Shown here: positions 15,620-24,508 of the stretch, in pieces
How positions within the stretch are numbered: the first letter of the stretch is position 1
Layout of the letters: every line of letters begins with the position of its first letter
DNA from: Knoellia sp031844405
GTDB taxonomy: Bacteria > Actinomycetota > Actinomycetes > Actinomycetales > Dermatophilaceae
DNA length: 64,000 bases
Assembly: GCA_031844405.1 (NCBI GenBank)
Contig: JAUZVC010000005.1
Location: 34,212 to 98,211 of the forward strand
Direction: 5' to 3'
Position numbers and translations under genes: made by a program
Notes under the pieces: generated by a model
The model's input: the letters and a program-made list of their open reading frames with translations, nothing else
What the model was told of the DNA's origin: nothing
The model's database searches: none

Positions 15620-16366
15620 GTGAGCCAGCCGACCTCCGGGCCAGACGTCGCCACCACCGAGAGGTCGTCGGGCGAGGGCATGCGTCGCTCGCGCCGCGTC
15701 GTGCTCGTCGTCCTCACCGTCCTCGCCTTCCTCCTCGCGCTGTGGACCTCGCTGCGGCCGAACCTCGACGACGGCTGGCTCGCGATCGGCCTCCCGAACC
15801 CGGTGGCGGCGCTGCTCTGGTTCGTGCTCTTCGTCGCGCTGCTGCTCCAGGTGAGCTCGCGGGTGCCGGCCTTCGCAATCGGGCTCGCCTTCCTCTTCTT
15901 CTGGCCGACGCCCGTCTACGCCTCGACGGCGACGATGGCGCTGCACGGCGAGCTCGTCATGGAGCGGGTCCCTGCCACGGTGACCGCCGCCGACGCGCCC
16001 CGCGAGGGCGGTCCGGCGGCGGTGACGTTGGCGTTCGAGGACGGCACGTCGGAGCGCGGTGTCTCGCTGCTCAGCCAGCGCTTCGGCTCGCGCACCGAGT
16101 ACGTCGCGCCCGACGTCGGCACCCGCCTCGACGTCCTGCGCGATCCCACCGGATGGCTCCCTCCGCGCACCGCCGGCAGCCGCGAGGGACTGCCCGAGGG
16201 CGTGGGCGGCACCGTGCTCCTCGCGCTGCCCGGTCTCCTCGGCGTGGCGGTGCTCGCGGCCGCGTCGGTGTCCGCACTGACCCGGCGGGAGAGCTTCATC
16301 ATGGTCGCCGGCCGACCGGCGACCCCGGACGAGGTCAGTCCAGGGGCGGCAGCGGCAGGTCCCTGA
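15620..16366 (+). CDS. Membrane protein of unknown function
   Basis: A 248-aa protein with two close hydrophobic helices (about residues 25-45 and 55-100). An extracytoplasmic beta-rich stretch follows (TMALHGELVMERVPATVTAADAP and onward), and a last membrane helix lies near 205-225. I do not recognise the family. The middle part resembles small secreted or loop domains found in actinobacterial membrane proteins. GTG 15620 was chosen because a leaderless -10 sits 7 nt before it; an in-frame ATG at 15599 would add seven residues. Its 3' end overlaps the convergent ESX-linked gene by 32 bp. Confidence 0.65.
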   Translation: MSQPTSGPDVATTERSSGEGMRRSRRVVLVVLTVLAFLLALWTSLRPNLDDGWLAIGLPNPVAALLWFVLFVALLLQVSSRVPAFAIGLAFLFFWPTPVYASTATMALHGELVMERVPATVTAADAPREGGPAAVTLAFEDGTSERGVSLLSQRFGSRTEYVAPDVGTRLDVLRDPTGWLPPRTAGSREGLPEGVGGTVLLALPGLLGVAVLAAASVSALTRRESFIMVAGRPATPDEVSPGAAAAGP

Positions 16367-16820
16367 TCTCGGCGAGCATGCGCATGATCTCGGCCTGCTC
16401 GGCACGCACGGCGGCGAAGGTCGACATGTTGAGCTCGAGGTCGCGCTCGGCCTCGGGCTCCACCTGCAGCTCGAGGATCTTCCCCGCCTTCTCCTCCGCG
16501 ACGCCGCGGACGAACTCGGACTCGCTGCTGGTGTCGTCACCCGAGAACACCCGGTCGAGCGAGGTCTCGTCGAGGTCGACGCGACGCTGGAGCCGCTGCC
16601 ACTCGGGCCCGAGCTCACCCGCACGGGCCTTGTCGCTCATCTGCTCGTAGTCGCCGCGGTGGTCGGTGCTGGGGTCGGAGACGAACTGCTCGACGAGCTC
16701 GTCCCGCTCGGCGTCGATCTCGTGCCGCAGCTCGAGCAGCTCGGCGAGGATCGCCTCGACCTCGCGGCTCGCCTCCTCGAAGCCCGCGCCACCCTGGGTG
16801 CCGAAGTCGCCGCCGCTCAT
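16335..16820 (-). CDS. ESX-linked coiled-coil protein of unknown function
   Basis: A 161-aa, acidic, mostly helical protein. Heptad-like stretches occur at about residues 15-45 (ASREVEAILAELLELRHEID) and 125-158 (FAAVRAEQAEIMRMLAEI). No WXG motif, signal peptide or membrane helix is seen. It is the last of three minus-strand genes that overlap by 4 bp each, starting with ATG inside the previous stop, so it is translationally coupled to the two ESX-type proteins upstream. This suggests a chaperone, adaptor or immunity-like partner, but nothing in the sequence proves it. Its stop region overlaps the convergent membrane-protein gene. Confidence 0.7.
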   Translation of the reverse strand: MSGGDFGTQGGAGFEEASREVEAILAELLELRHEIDAERDELVEQFVSDPSTDHRGDYEQMSDKARAGELGPEWQRLQRRVDLDETSLDRVFSGDDTSSESEFVRGVAEEKAGKILELQVEPEAERDLELNMSTFAAVRAEQAEIMRMLAEIRDLPLPPLD

Positions 16821-17581
16821 GCGGGCACCGTGCCGGGGTCCACGCCGAAGTTGTTGACCTGCGCGTCGTCGATGTCCCGGCCCGTGCCGTAGTTCTGGAG
16901 CGCGATGAGGGTGTTGGACAGGACGGTGAGCACCCGCAGGACGTTGACGACGGCGTAGCAGCCCTTGACGAAGCTGTTGATCGCCATGAGGACCCGGCGG
17001 ATCGCGTTGTAGCCGCGCTGGATGAGGCTCCAGTACTTGCGGATGCTCGTGGCGATCTTGGCGCCGCCGACGAGCCAGCCGGGGCCGGGGATCGACGCGC
17101 ACGCGGCGAGGAAGGTGATCTCGTCGACGATGAAGCCGATGATCGTCGCGATCGTGCTCGCCACCGACTTCGTGATGTCGATGAGCGCCCCGACGAGGCG
17201 GCCGATCTGGTCGCAACCGGTGCCGTACTTCGTGTAGTTGTCCTCGAGCGTGCCCATCCGCTCCCGGAAGGCGACGGCCGAGGGACCGGTCCACTCCGTC
17301 GTCGAGGTCTTGAGGGCGCCGAAGTTCCTGCCGACGCCGTTGCAGGCGATCTCGGTGCGCCCCCAGGCGTCCTTGGCCTTGCTCAGCTGGTTCCAGTCGC
17401 CGGCGATCGGCTTGACGAGCTCCTCGATGGGGCTCACCCCGAACGCCTTGCGGATGAACCAGAGGATCGGCCGCAGCACGAGCCCCGAACTCGCCTCGAG
17501 GTCCTCGACGAAGTTGCCCTCGTCGCTCGCCGGCGGCACGAGCGCGCTCGACGCGTCCACCTGCTCCGCGATGGTGCTCAC
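16817..17581 (-). CDS. WXG100-superfamily-like putative ESX substrate with hydrophobic C-terminal half
   Basis: This 254-aa protein has a helical N-terminal region ending in EWTGPSAVAFRERM (W-x-G followed by S-A-x-x-F, about residues 96-109), like WXG100-family hairpins. A strongly hydrophobic stretch (about 135-175, IDITKSVASTIATIIGFIVDEITFL) and further amphipathic helices follow. This layout recalls secreted ESX proteins with pore-forming or scaffold regions; no catalytic motif is seen. GTG 17581 overlaps the stop of the upstream gene (GTGA), and its own stop overlaps the next start. It is part of the three-gene cluster downstream of the palindrome at 18717. Confidence 0.68.
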   Translation of the reverse strand: MSTIAEQVDASSALVPPASDEGNFVEDLEASSGLVLRPILWFIRKAFGVSPIEELVKPIAGDWNQLSKAKDAWGRTEIACNGVGRNFGALKTSTTEWTGPSAVAFRERMGTLEDNYTKYGTGCDQIGRLVGALIDITKSVASTIATIIGFIVDEITFLAACASIPGPGWLVGGAKIATSIRKYWSLIQRGYNAIRRVLMAINSFVKGCYAVVNVLRVLTVLSNTLIALQNYGTGRDIDDAQVNNFGVDPGTVPA

Positions 17582-18657
17582 CACTGTCCTCCGTTCCTGT
17601 TGGCCCACTGGGCCGAGTCGTCGTTCGACGGCCCGTCGATGGAGTCGTTGACGTCACCGCGCAGGTCGGCGGCCTCCTGGCCGTGCTGCCACGTGTTGAC
17701 GACTCCCTCGCCGGTGCTGATCAGTGCGCCGGGCAGGCCCACCGCCCGCTGCGCCGCACCGAAGGTCTGGTCGGCGTCCCACGTCGTGCCGCGGCCGTCG
17801 GTGGGCGCCGGGTTGCGGTACTGGCTCTCGCGCTCCTGGCGCATGTCGTCCGCGGTGAACGAGCTGTTGCCGGTCGTGTCGGCGCCGTTGCGCCGGTCGG
17901 CCTCGGCCCAGTCCACGCGTTCCCAGAAGTCCTCGCGCGCCTGCTGGCGGTCGCGGGTCCAGCCGTCCTCGCGGGCGCGCCGGGCGTCCTCCTCGGTCCA
18001 CGAGTCGTTGCCGCCGGTGTTGCGCGCGTTGTGGTCGGCGGCGGCGCGCGTGTCCCAGCGGTTCGTCACGCTGTCGTAGAGGCGCTTGTTCATCGCGTAC
18101 TCGCGCCACTTGGCCGGGTTGAGGCTGTCGGGGTACTCAGGCGGCTTCGGCGCCTCGAGCCCCGGGCCGAACGGTCCCAGGCTGCGCACCTTGTCGGCGT
18201 AGCTCAGCGCGTTCGTCGTCCCGGACAGGCCCTGCTTGGTGTACTTCCACCAGCTGTTGTCGCCCGACGGCGCGTTCGCGACCGAGGCGCCGGGACGCGG
18301 CGCCGGTCCGTCACCGGGGGCGCGGTAGGGCGGCGGGGTCTCCCCCGCAGCGCGCATCCTCGCAGCCATGCGGTCGTATGCCGCCCGGTCCTGTCGTAGG
18401 TACTCCGCCTTGGTCCCGTTCATCGTCGTCGTGCAGTTCTCGGAGATCGACCGGCCCTGACCGGTGCCGGTGTCGGCGATCGTGTAGGCGCGGTCGTAAT
18501 GGCCCTGCAGCGGCGCGACGGCGAGGCCGGTGAAGCCGTTGCCGGCGTTGCAGTTGGTCTGCACGTAGGTCTGGACCCTGCCCAGGTGCCCCGTCTGGAG
18601 CCGGAACACCCCGTTCACCGTGTCCAGCTGGCTGATCTCCACCCTGAAGTCGTTCAC
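17578..18657 (-). CDS. ESX-linked protein with conserved N-terminal helical domain and long charged C-terminal part
   Basis: A 359-aa protein. Residues 1-110 are helical with four Cys-containing turns (QTNCNAGNGF, SENCTTT). The rest is polar and rich in Trp/Asp/Arg (NSWWKYTKQGL, DSWTEEDARRAREDGWTRDR), with two similar blocks around NDSWTEEDARR and NSSFTADDMRQER that look like an internal duplication. No enzyme motif, signal peptide or membrane helix is evident. It starts with GTG 18657 after GGGGGAG and leads a three-gene coupled operon next to eccC. The function is unknown; as a guess from position, it is an ESX substrate or substrate-associated protein. Confidence 0.68.
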   Translation of the reverse strand: MNDFRVEISQLDTVNGVFRLQTGHLGRVQTYVQTNCNAGNGFTGLAVAPLQGHYDRAYTIADTGTGQGRSISENCTTTMNGTKAEYLRQDRAAYDRMAARMRAAGETPPPYRAPGDGPAPRPGASVANAPSGDNSWWKYTKQGLSGTTNALSYADKVRSLGPFGPGLEAPKPPEYPDSLNPAKWREYAMNKRLYDSVTNRWDTRAAADHNARNTGGNDSWTEEDARRAREDGWTRDRQQAREDFWERVDWAEADRRNGADTTGNSSFTADDMRQERESQYRNPAPTDGRGTTWDADQTFGAAQRAVGLPGALISTGEGVVNTWQHGQEAADLRGDVNDSIDGPSNDDSAQWANRNGGQW

Positions 18658-18688
18658 GACTCCCCCTCACCACGTCGTCGGTCCGTCC

Positions 18689-18733
18689 AACGTAGTGAGC
18701 GCATGCCGGGAGGGCGATGGGGAGCACTCCCCG
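18689..18733 (-). promoter_or_regulatory. Promoter of the three-gene ESX operon with upstream palindrome (operator candidate 1)
   Basis: On the minus strand CGGGGAGTGCTCCCCAT (18717-18733) is followed by 22 nt and a -10 TACGTT (18689-18694). The gene starts at 18657. The same 17-mer, with one central change, occurs at the WXG100 promoter with exactly the same spacing. The palindrome abuts the expected -35 position, which suits an activator. Confidence 0.6.
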
Positions 18734-18768
18734 CAGCCTGGGTCGGTGGGCGCGACGAAGCCCCTCGG

Positions 18769-21700
18769 TCAGCTGTGCTTGGCGGGGTGCCAGGCGAGCT
18801 GCACGACCTGGTTGCCGTTGTCGCGCGTCACGAGACGACCACGGCCGGCCGGCTGGAGCGAGCCCCGGACGTTGCCGACGAGGGCGCCCTCGTCGGGCGG
18901 GGTGCTCAGCTGGATGCCGGGGCTCGCGAGGTCGCGCAGCGCCTGGAGCACCGGCTCGTAGCTCGCTCGCGACGCACCACCGGAGCGGCGGGTGACGACG
19001 AGGTGGAGACCGACGTCCGTGGCCTGCGCGAGCAGCGGCACGAGCGGGCGCAGCGGCGACCCCGACGAGGTGACGACGAGGTCGTAGTCGTCGACGAGGA
19101 TGAACGCCTCCGAGCCCGACCACCACGAGCGCGAGCGCAGCTGCTCCGGCGTGACGTCCGGACCGGGCAGGCGCGTCCGCAGGAAGGCGGTGAGCCCCTC
19201 CATCTCGGCGGTGACCTGCTCCTCGGTCGTCATGTACTCGGCGAGGTGGTCCGGCGGCAGCTCGCCGAGCAGGGCCCGGCGGTAGTCGACGACGAAGAGC
19301 TTGGCCTGGTCCGGCGTGTAAAGGCGCGCGACCTCGCTGGCGTAGCCGCGCAGCATCGCCGACTTGCCCGAGTCCGAGTCTCCGAAGAGGTAGAGGTGCG
19401 ACTCCTCCGAGACGTCGACGCCGACGGGCTCGAGGTTGTTCTCGTCGATGCCGAGCAGGACGCGGCAGTCGCCCGGACCTGCCTGCTCGCGGATCGCCTC
19501 GAGGGTGATCCGCTCGGGCAGCAGCCGGAGCTTGGGGCCGCGGGGACCCTGCCACGCCGCCGAGACCTTGGCCACCATGTCGTCGACGCCCTCACCGAGG
19601 TCGTCCACGCGGCCCGAGTCGTCGATGCGCGGGATGCCCGAGAGGAAGTGGTGCTTCGTCGTCGTGATGCCCCGGCCGGGGCGGCCCTTGGGCACGTTGG
19701 CGGCGACCCGGCGGTCGATCTCGGAGTCGCCCGGGTCACCGAGCCCGAGCTCGACCCGGGTGCCGAGGACGTCGCGGATCTGCATCCGGAAGTCCATCCA
19801 GCGCGACGTCGTGATGACGACGTGGATGCCGAAGGTGAGACCGCGACCGGCGATGGCACTGATCGACTGCTCGAGCTCGTCGAACTCGGCACGGATCGTC
19901 GGCCACCCGTCGACGACGAGGAAGACGTCGCCGTAGCCGTCGTCGGCGCGGCCCTCCGCGCGACGCCGCCGGTAGGTCTCGATCGAGTCGATCCCCTGCG
20001 AGCGGAAGTAGGCCTCGCGCTTGTCGATGATGCCGCTGATCTCGGCGACCGTGCGACGCACGACGTCGGGCTCGTTGCGGTTGGCGACACCGGCGACGTG
20101 CGGGAGCGCGGCGAACGGGGTGAAGGTGCCACCGCCGAAGTCGAGGATGTAGAACTGCGTCTCGAGCGGTGTGGTCGTCAGCGCGATCGAGCTGACGAGC
20201 GTGCGGGCGAACGTGCTCCGGCCGGTGCGCGGGCCACCGACGACGGCGACGTGACCCGCGGCCCCACCGAGGCCGAGGACGAAGATCTCGCGCCGCTGCT
20301 CCAGCGGACGGTCGACGATGCCCATCGGGAAGACATAGCTGCCGCGCTCGCGCCAACGCCGGCTCACGAGGCCGAGCTGCGGTTCGGGGGCGAGGTCGCC
20401 GAGGAGCTGGTCGAGCGAGTTCGGGACGTCGAGCGGCGGCAGCCACACCTGGTGGGCAGGCCGGCCCTTGCCCTTCATCCGCGAGACGGCGATGTCGAAC
20501 ACCGCGCGGGTCTCCTCCGGCTCGTTGGTCGGTGCGGGTGCCTCCTCGACGCGCTGCACCGCGGAGACCGCCCGGGTCGACGTGAACGGCAGCACCTGCA
20601 TGGCCGTGCCACCCGACCCCACGGCTGAGCGCCGGCGACGACCCTTCGGAGGGCCCGAGACGTAGGCGGCCTTGAACTTGAGCAGGGTCGTCTGGTCGGG
20701 CTTGAGGTAGCCCAGGCCCGGGACGGGCGGCAGCTCGTAGGCGTCGGGCACGCCGATGACCGTGCGGGACTCACCGGCCGAGAAGGTCCGCAGACCGATC
20801 CGGTAGGAGAGGTGCGACTCGAGACCGCGCAGGCGTCCTTCCTCGAGGCGCTGAGACGAGAGCAGCAGGTGCATCGAGAGCGAGCGGCCCAGACGGCCGA
20901 TGGCGACGAAGAGGTCGGCGAACTCGGGCTTGGCCGACAGCAGCTCGGAGAACTCGTCGGCGACGATGAGCAGCGCGGGCAGCGGCTCGAGGTCGGCGCC
21001 GGCAGCCCGGGCCTTCTCGTAGTCGGTGACGTTGGAGAAGTTGCCCGCCGACCGAAGCAGCTCCTGGCGGCGGGTCATCTCGCCCTGGAGCGCGTCCTGC
21101 ATGCGCTCGACGAGGGTGAGCTCCTGACCGAGGTTGGTGATGACCGCGGACACGTGCGGCATGTCGGCCATGCCCGCGAAGGTCGCACCACCCTTGAAGT
21201 CGACGAGGACGAAGTTGAGCTGCTCGGAGGAGTGCGTCATCGCGAGCGCGAGGACGAGCGTGCGCAGGAGCTCGGACTTGCCGGAGCCGGTGGCCCCGAT
21301 GACGAGCCCGTGCGGGCCCATGCCCTGCTGGGCCGACTCCTTGATGTCGAGGGCGACGACCTGCCCGCTGCCGCCGACGCCGATGGGGACGCGCAGCCGG
21401 TCGCGCTGCAGGCGGGGCCGCCACGCGGTCGCCGGGTCGAAGTCGCGGACGTCGCCGAGACCGAGGAGGTCGACGAGCTCGGTGCTGCTCGTCAGTGCGT
21501 CGCGGACCTCGACCTCGCCGCTGACGAACATCGGGGCGAGGCGGCGTGCCGTGGCCTCGGCCTCGGTGACGCTCATCTGGTCCGCGAGGCCCTTGGCGCC
21601 GCCACGACTGAGGCTGAGGATCTCGAAGGGGACCTGGCCCACCGGCATACCGGGTCGTGCGGCGTCGACCGCGAGCCGCAGGGTCGAGGTCGAGTCGAGC

Positions 21701-22737
21701 TCGCCCCACTGCTCCGGCAGGTCGAGCACGGTGACACCGAGCACACCGTCGTCGGTGACGAGCGGGTTGTGCCGCGGCAGTCGGGCACCGTCGACGATGA
21801 CGAGGACGTGCGGCGCCGGGGGCTGCGCGCTGGGCCCGAAGCGCGGGCGGTCGGCGAGGTCGTCGGGGAGCAGCTCGAGCAGCTCGTCGATCGACTCGGC
21901 GACGAGGCGCATCGGGCCCACGGCGTCACGCTCGCGAGGGCTGAGGGCGTGCGGGAGCCACTTGAGCCAGTCCCACTCCTCGCGAGCGTCGGGACCGACG
22001 AGCGCGGCGACGACGAGGGTCTCGGGCGAGTGCATGACCGCGGCGTTGACGACGAGGGCGCGGGCGAGCGCGCGCGCAGGACCGGCCTCGCCGGTGACCT
22101 GGACGCGCGCCCACGCGGGCAGCGACACCGAGGCGGGCAGGCCGTGCTGGACGCGGTGTGTCGTGAGGAGGCGGTGCAGGGCCGAGGCCGCCACAGGGTC
22201 GAGCTGGGCCAGCGGCGGTGTCTCGGCGGGCTCGAGGGTGAGGCACAGCGGTTGTGACGTCGTCCCCATGCGGACGTGGAGGAAGTCGTCGTCCTTGGGC
22301 AGCCGCTCCCACACGCGGCTCTTCTCCTCGGCGAGCAGCGGGAGCGACGCGGGGGCGGGGTAGTTCCACAGGCCGGCCTCGCGCTGCTTCGACGCGGCGT
22401 CACGGACGGTGCCGCGCACCTCGGCGAGGTAGGCGAGGTACTCGCGCCGGTTCGAGATGACCTCGGTCGTGTGCTGCTGGCGCTGGCGCACCCCGCTCGC
22501 GAAGACGAAGCCGAGCGAGGCCACGAGGAACATGCCGGCGCCGATGATGCCGCGCGGGCCGGGTTGCGACAGCGCGACGAAGCCCATCGAGCCGACGCTG
22601 CCGAGCATCGGCACGGCCTGCATGAGGAGGTTGCTCAGCCCCTCGGCCGGGGTGATCTCGGGCGGCGGCTGCAGGACGATGCGTCCCGACGGCACGGGAG
22701 GCGCCTCCTGGCGCGTGCCTCCGACTGTCGCGGTCAC
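18769..22737 (-). CDS. eccC: EccC, FtsK/SpoIIIE-type ATPase of the type VII secretion system
   Basis: A 1322-aa single-chain EccC, the motor of the ESX system at the inner membrane. The N-terminus has two membrane helices (about residues 35-80). Three FtsK-like ATPase domains follow: Walker A GATGSGKSE (about 481), with DFKGGATF and the Walker B LLIVADEFSELL; a second site GGPRTGRST (about 833) with Arg in place of the usual Lys; and a third, GDSDSGKSA (about 1119), with ILVDDYDLV. GTG 22737 was chosen because GGGGAGGG lies just before it. An in-frame TTG 36 nt upstream falls in the probable -10 box (TAGGTT). It is divergent from the eccD-like gene. In many actinobacteria EccC is one chain, as here, rather than Ca/Cb. 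Confidence 0.96.
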   Translation of the reverse strand: MTATVGGTRQEAPPVPSGRIVLQPPPEITPAEGLSNLLMQAVPMLGSVGSMGFVALSQPGPRGIIGAGMFLVASLGFVFASGVRQRQQHTTEVISNRREYLAYLAEVRGTVRDAASKQREAGLWNYPAPASLPLLAEEKSRVWERLPKDDDFLHVRMGTTSQPLCLTLEPAETPPLAQLDPVAASALHRLLTTHRVQHGLPASVSLPAWARVQVTGEAGPARALARALVVNAAVMHSPETLVVAALVGPDAREEWDWLKWLPHALSPRERDAVGPMRLVAESIDELLELLPDDLADRPRFGPSAQPPAPHVLVIVDGARLPRHNPLVTDDGVLGVTVLDLPEQWGELDSTSTLRLAVDAARPGMPVGQVPFEILSLSRGGAKGLADQMSVTEAEATARRLAPMFVSGEVEVRDALTSSTELVDLLGLGDVRDFDPATAWRPRLQRDRLRVPIGVGGSGQVVALDIKESAQQGMGPHGLVIGATGSGKSELLRTLVLALAMTHSSEQLNFVLVDFKGGATFAGMADMPHVSAVITNLGQELTLVERMQDALQGEMTRRQELLRSAGNFSNVTDYEKARAAGADLEPLPALLIVADEFSELLSAKPEFADLFVAIGRLGRSLSMHLLLSSQRLEEGRLRGLESHLSYRIGLRTFSAGESRTVIGVPDAYELPPVPGLGYLKPDQTTLLKFKAAYVSGPPKGRRRRSAVGSGGTAMQVLPFTSTRAVSAVQRVEEAPAPTNEPEETRAVFDIAVSRMKGKGRPAHQVWLPPLDVPNSLDQLLGDLAPEPQLGLVSRRWRERGSYVFPMGIVDRPLEQRREIFVLGLGGAAGHVAVVGGPRTGRSTFARTLVSSIALTTTPLETQFYILDFGGGTFTPFAALPHVAGVANRNEPDVVRRTVAEISGIIDKREAYFRSQGIDSIETYRRRRAEGRADDGYGDVFLVVDGWPTIRAEFDELEQSISAIAGRGLTFGIHVVITTSRWMDFRMQIRDVLGTRVELGLGDPGDSEIDRRVAANVPKGRPGRGITTTKHHFLSGIPRIDDSGRVDDLGEGVDDMVAKVSAAWQGPRGPKLRLLPERITLEAIREQAGPGDCRVLLGIDENNLEPVGVDVSEESHLYLFGDSDSGKSAMLRGYASEVARLYTPDQAKLFVVDYRRALLGELPPDHLAEYMTTEEQVTAEMEGLTAFLRTRLPGPDVTPEQLRSRSWWSGSEAFILVDDYDLVVTSSGSPLRPLVPLLAQATDVGLHLVVTRRSGGASRASYEPVLQALRDLASPGIQLSTPPDEGALVGNVRGSLQPAGRGRLVTRDNGNQVVQLAWHPAKHS

Positions 22738-22771
22738 GAATTCCCTCCCCGAATGTGCTGTTGCGTGGGCC

Positions 22772-22837
22772 AACCTATCCGGTGGACCCGGCTCGCACGG
22801 AGGTGGAGCACCACCGCCGTCCGAAGCCGCCTATTCT
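22772..22837. promoter_or_regulatory. Divergent eccC / eccD-like promoter region
   Basis: The eccC side has TAGGTT (22772-22777, minus) and the eccD-like side TATTCT (22832-22837, plus). Between them lies the imperfect palindrome GGTGGAGCACCACC (22802-22815). Read on the minus strand it shares TGCTCC with the two ESX palindromes and sits at nearly the same distance from the -10, so it may be a diverged copy of that operator. Confidence 0.4.
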
Positions 22838-22876
22838 TCGTGGTGACCGTGACGCAGGAGACGGAGGGGGGACGGT

Positions 22877-24475
22877 ATGCCGGGTACGGACACGTCCGCG
22901 GGGCTCCAGGTCAGCCTCAACGCCGGGGGTCGGCGCTACGACCTCGTCGTGCCCCACGGCGCCCGCGTCACCGACGTCCTCTCCGTCCTCGGCATCGCCT
23001 CGCGTGCCAACCCGCATGCCATCGCGACCCCCAGCGGCCGGGTCCTCGGCCCTCACGACGCCTTCGACGAGACCGTGCCGACCGGGACGATCCTCTCGGT
23101 CGTCCCCGTGACGACCCACGCGGTGACCCGAGACATCCTCAACCTCGACCGTGGACGCAGCGCCGGCGGCGCCCGGTCGAGCGCACCCGCGGGCTCCGGG
23201 GGACGGCACCGCCCCGAGCCCGAGGGCCCGCCGTCCGTCTCCGACGTCGACGAGTCCACCCGCCGACGCGGCGAGGCACTGCCCTCCCCCGCGCCCGACG
23301 TCACGGGACCGCGATCGGCCCTGACCGTCCGGGAGGTCCGCCCGGGTCCGGTCGCCACGCCGGTGCCGTCGACGGCCTCCCAGCTCATCTGGCTCGCGGC
23401 CGCCCTCGGCGCCGTCATCAGCCTCGTTGCTGCCTGGAGCCTCGCGCTGGCCGCCGGACGGGGAGACGCGCCCGTCGTCTGGGGGGCGCCCGCCGCGTGG
23501 ATGCCCGCCGCCGCCGCGGCCCTCCTCGTCGTCGGCGCGATGGGTCTGGCCGCTCTGGGCAACGACCGGGCTCACCGGTTCACGGCGGCGGCGACCGCGC
23601 CGGCGCTCGGTCTCGCCGCGGGGCTGTCGCTTCCCCTCCCGGACTCCCCCGGGCGCGAGTCGGTCGCCGTCGTCGTCGGCTGTGCCGTCGCCGTTCTCGC
23701 CCTGGCCGTGACGCGCTCGCGCGTGGCCGTCGAGTCGCCGGGCGACCGCACGGTCATGACCGCGATCGGCGGAATGGGGCTGCTCGTCGGGCTCGGCACG
23801 CTCCTCGACTGGCCGGGGCCCGCGATCGCCGCGGTCGTCACCGGCCTCGGCCCGCTCCTCATGCGCCTGCTGCCGACGACGAGCCTCACCGTCGACGCCA
23901 ACCAGCTCGTCGACACCGAGCGTCTCTCCACGACGATCTGGTCGGTGCGCGAGCGCGGCCTCGGCCGTCGCCGGCGGGTGACGCGCGGTGACATGCGCGA
24001 GCGCTTCGACGCGGCGCGCGAGATCGTCGCGATCGGCACGGCATACCTCTCGCTCACGACCGCGGTGGGTGGCTGGCTTCTCGTGACGTCGCCGTCCGGT
24101 GACGCCGTGACCCGCTGGGGGTCGTTCGCCGTGCTCGTCGTCGCCGCGCTGGCGTGCGGCTACCAGTCCCGGTCGGTGCGCGACCGCCTCCCCCGCTACA
24201 GCATGCTCGCCGCCTGCGCGTCGCTGCTGATGTCGGCCGGGTTCGCCCTGCTCGCCACCGGCTGGGCCGGGGCGACCGCGGTGCTCTTCCTCGTGGCGAC
24301 GGCCATCGCGTGGGTCAGCGTGCTCAGCGCCACCGCGATCGTCCATGGTTACCGCTCCACCCGGATGTCCCGCTTCGCCGACGCCATCGAGACCGCCACC
24401 GTCGCGCTCTCGCTCCCGCTCGGGATCGTCGCCGCCGGTGGGGTGGAAGCGATCCGGCGGATGACCTCGGGCTGA
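22877..24475 (+). CDS. EccD-like type VII secretion membrane protein (ubiquitin-like domain plus about 11 helices)
   Basis: A 532-aa protein. Residues 9-85 form a ubiquitin-like domain of the YukD/EccD kind (LQVSLNAGGRRYDLVVPHGARV...GTILSVVP). A disordered linker (90-165) and about ten to eleven hydrophobic segments (from ASQLIWLAAALGAVISLVAAW at about 170 to the end) follow. EccD dimers form the main membrane channel part of ESX systems. A second, shorter EccD is encoded at 29162, so this may be a diverged paralogue that replaces a missing partner such as EccE, or that serves another substrate set. ATG 22877 has a strong GGAGGGGGG upstream. Confidence 0.85.
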   Translation: MPGTDTSAGLQVSLNAGGRRYDLVVPHGARVTDVLSVLGIASRANPHAIATPSGRVLGPHDAFDETVPTGTILSVVPVTTHAVTRDILNLDRGRSAGGARSSAPAGSGGRHRPEPEGPPSVSDVDESTRRRGEALPSPAPDVTGPRSALTVREVRPGPVATPVPSTASQLIWLAAALGAVISLVAAWSLALAAGRGDAPVVWGAPAAWMPAAAAALLVVGAMGLAALGNDRAHRFTAAATAPALGLAAGLSLPLPDSPGRESVAVVVGCAVAVLALAVTRSRVAVESPGDRTVMTAIGGMGLLVGLGTLLDWPGPAIAAVVTGLGPLLMRLLPTTSLTVDANQLVDTERLSTTIWSVRERGLGRRRRVTRGDMRERFDAAREIVAIGTAYLSLTTAVGGWLLVTSPSGDAVTRWGSFAVLVVAALACGYQSRSVRDRLPRYSMLAACASLLMSAGFALLATGWAGATAVLFLVATAIAWVSVLSATAIVHGYRSTRMSRFADAIETATVALSLPLGIVAAGGVEAIRRMTSG

Positions 24476-24489
24476 GGTCATCCGCCGGA
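24453..24489. terminator. Bidirectional terminator between convergent ESX genes
   Basis: Perfect 16-bp stem TCCGGCGGATGACCTC (24453-24468) with its complement at 24474-24489 and a 5-nt loop. It includes the stop codon of the eccD-like gene and lies 20 nt from the stop of the convergent glycine-rich ESX gene, so it can end both. Confidence 0.75.
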
Positions 24490-24508
24490 ACGCGTCGTCG
24501 CTCCGGTC

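Noticed and set aside
22738..22773. Longer EccC starting at TTG 22773
   Set aside because: The TTG lies in the probable -10 (TAGGTT) and GTG 22737 has a strong ribosome site.
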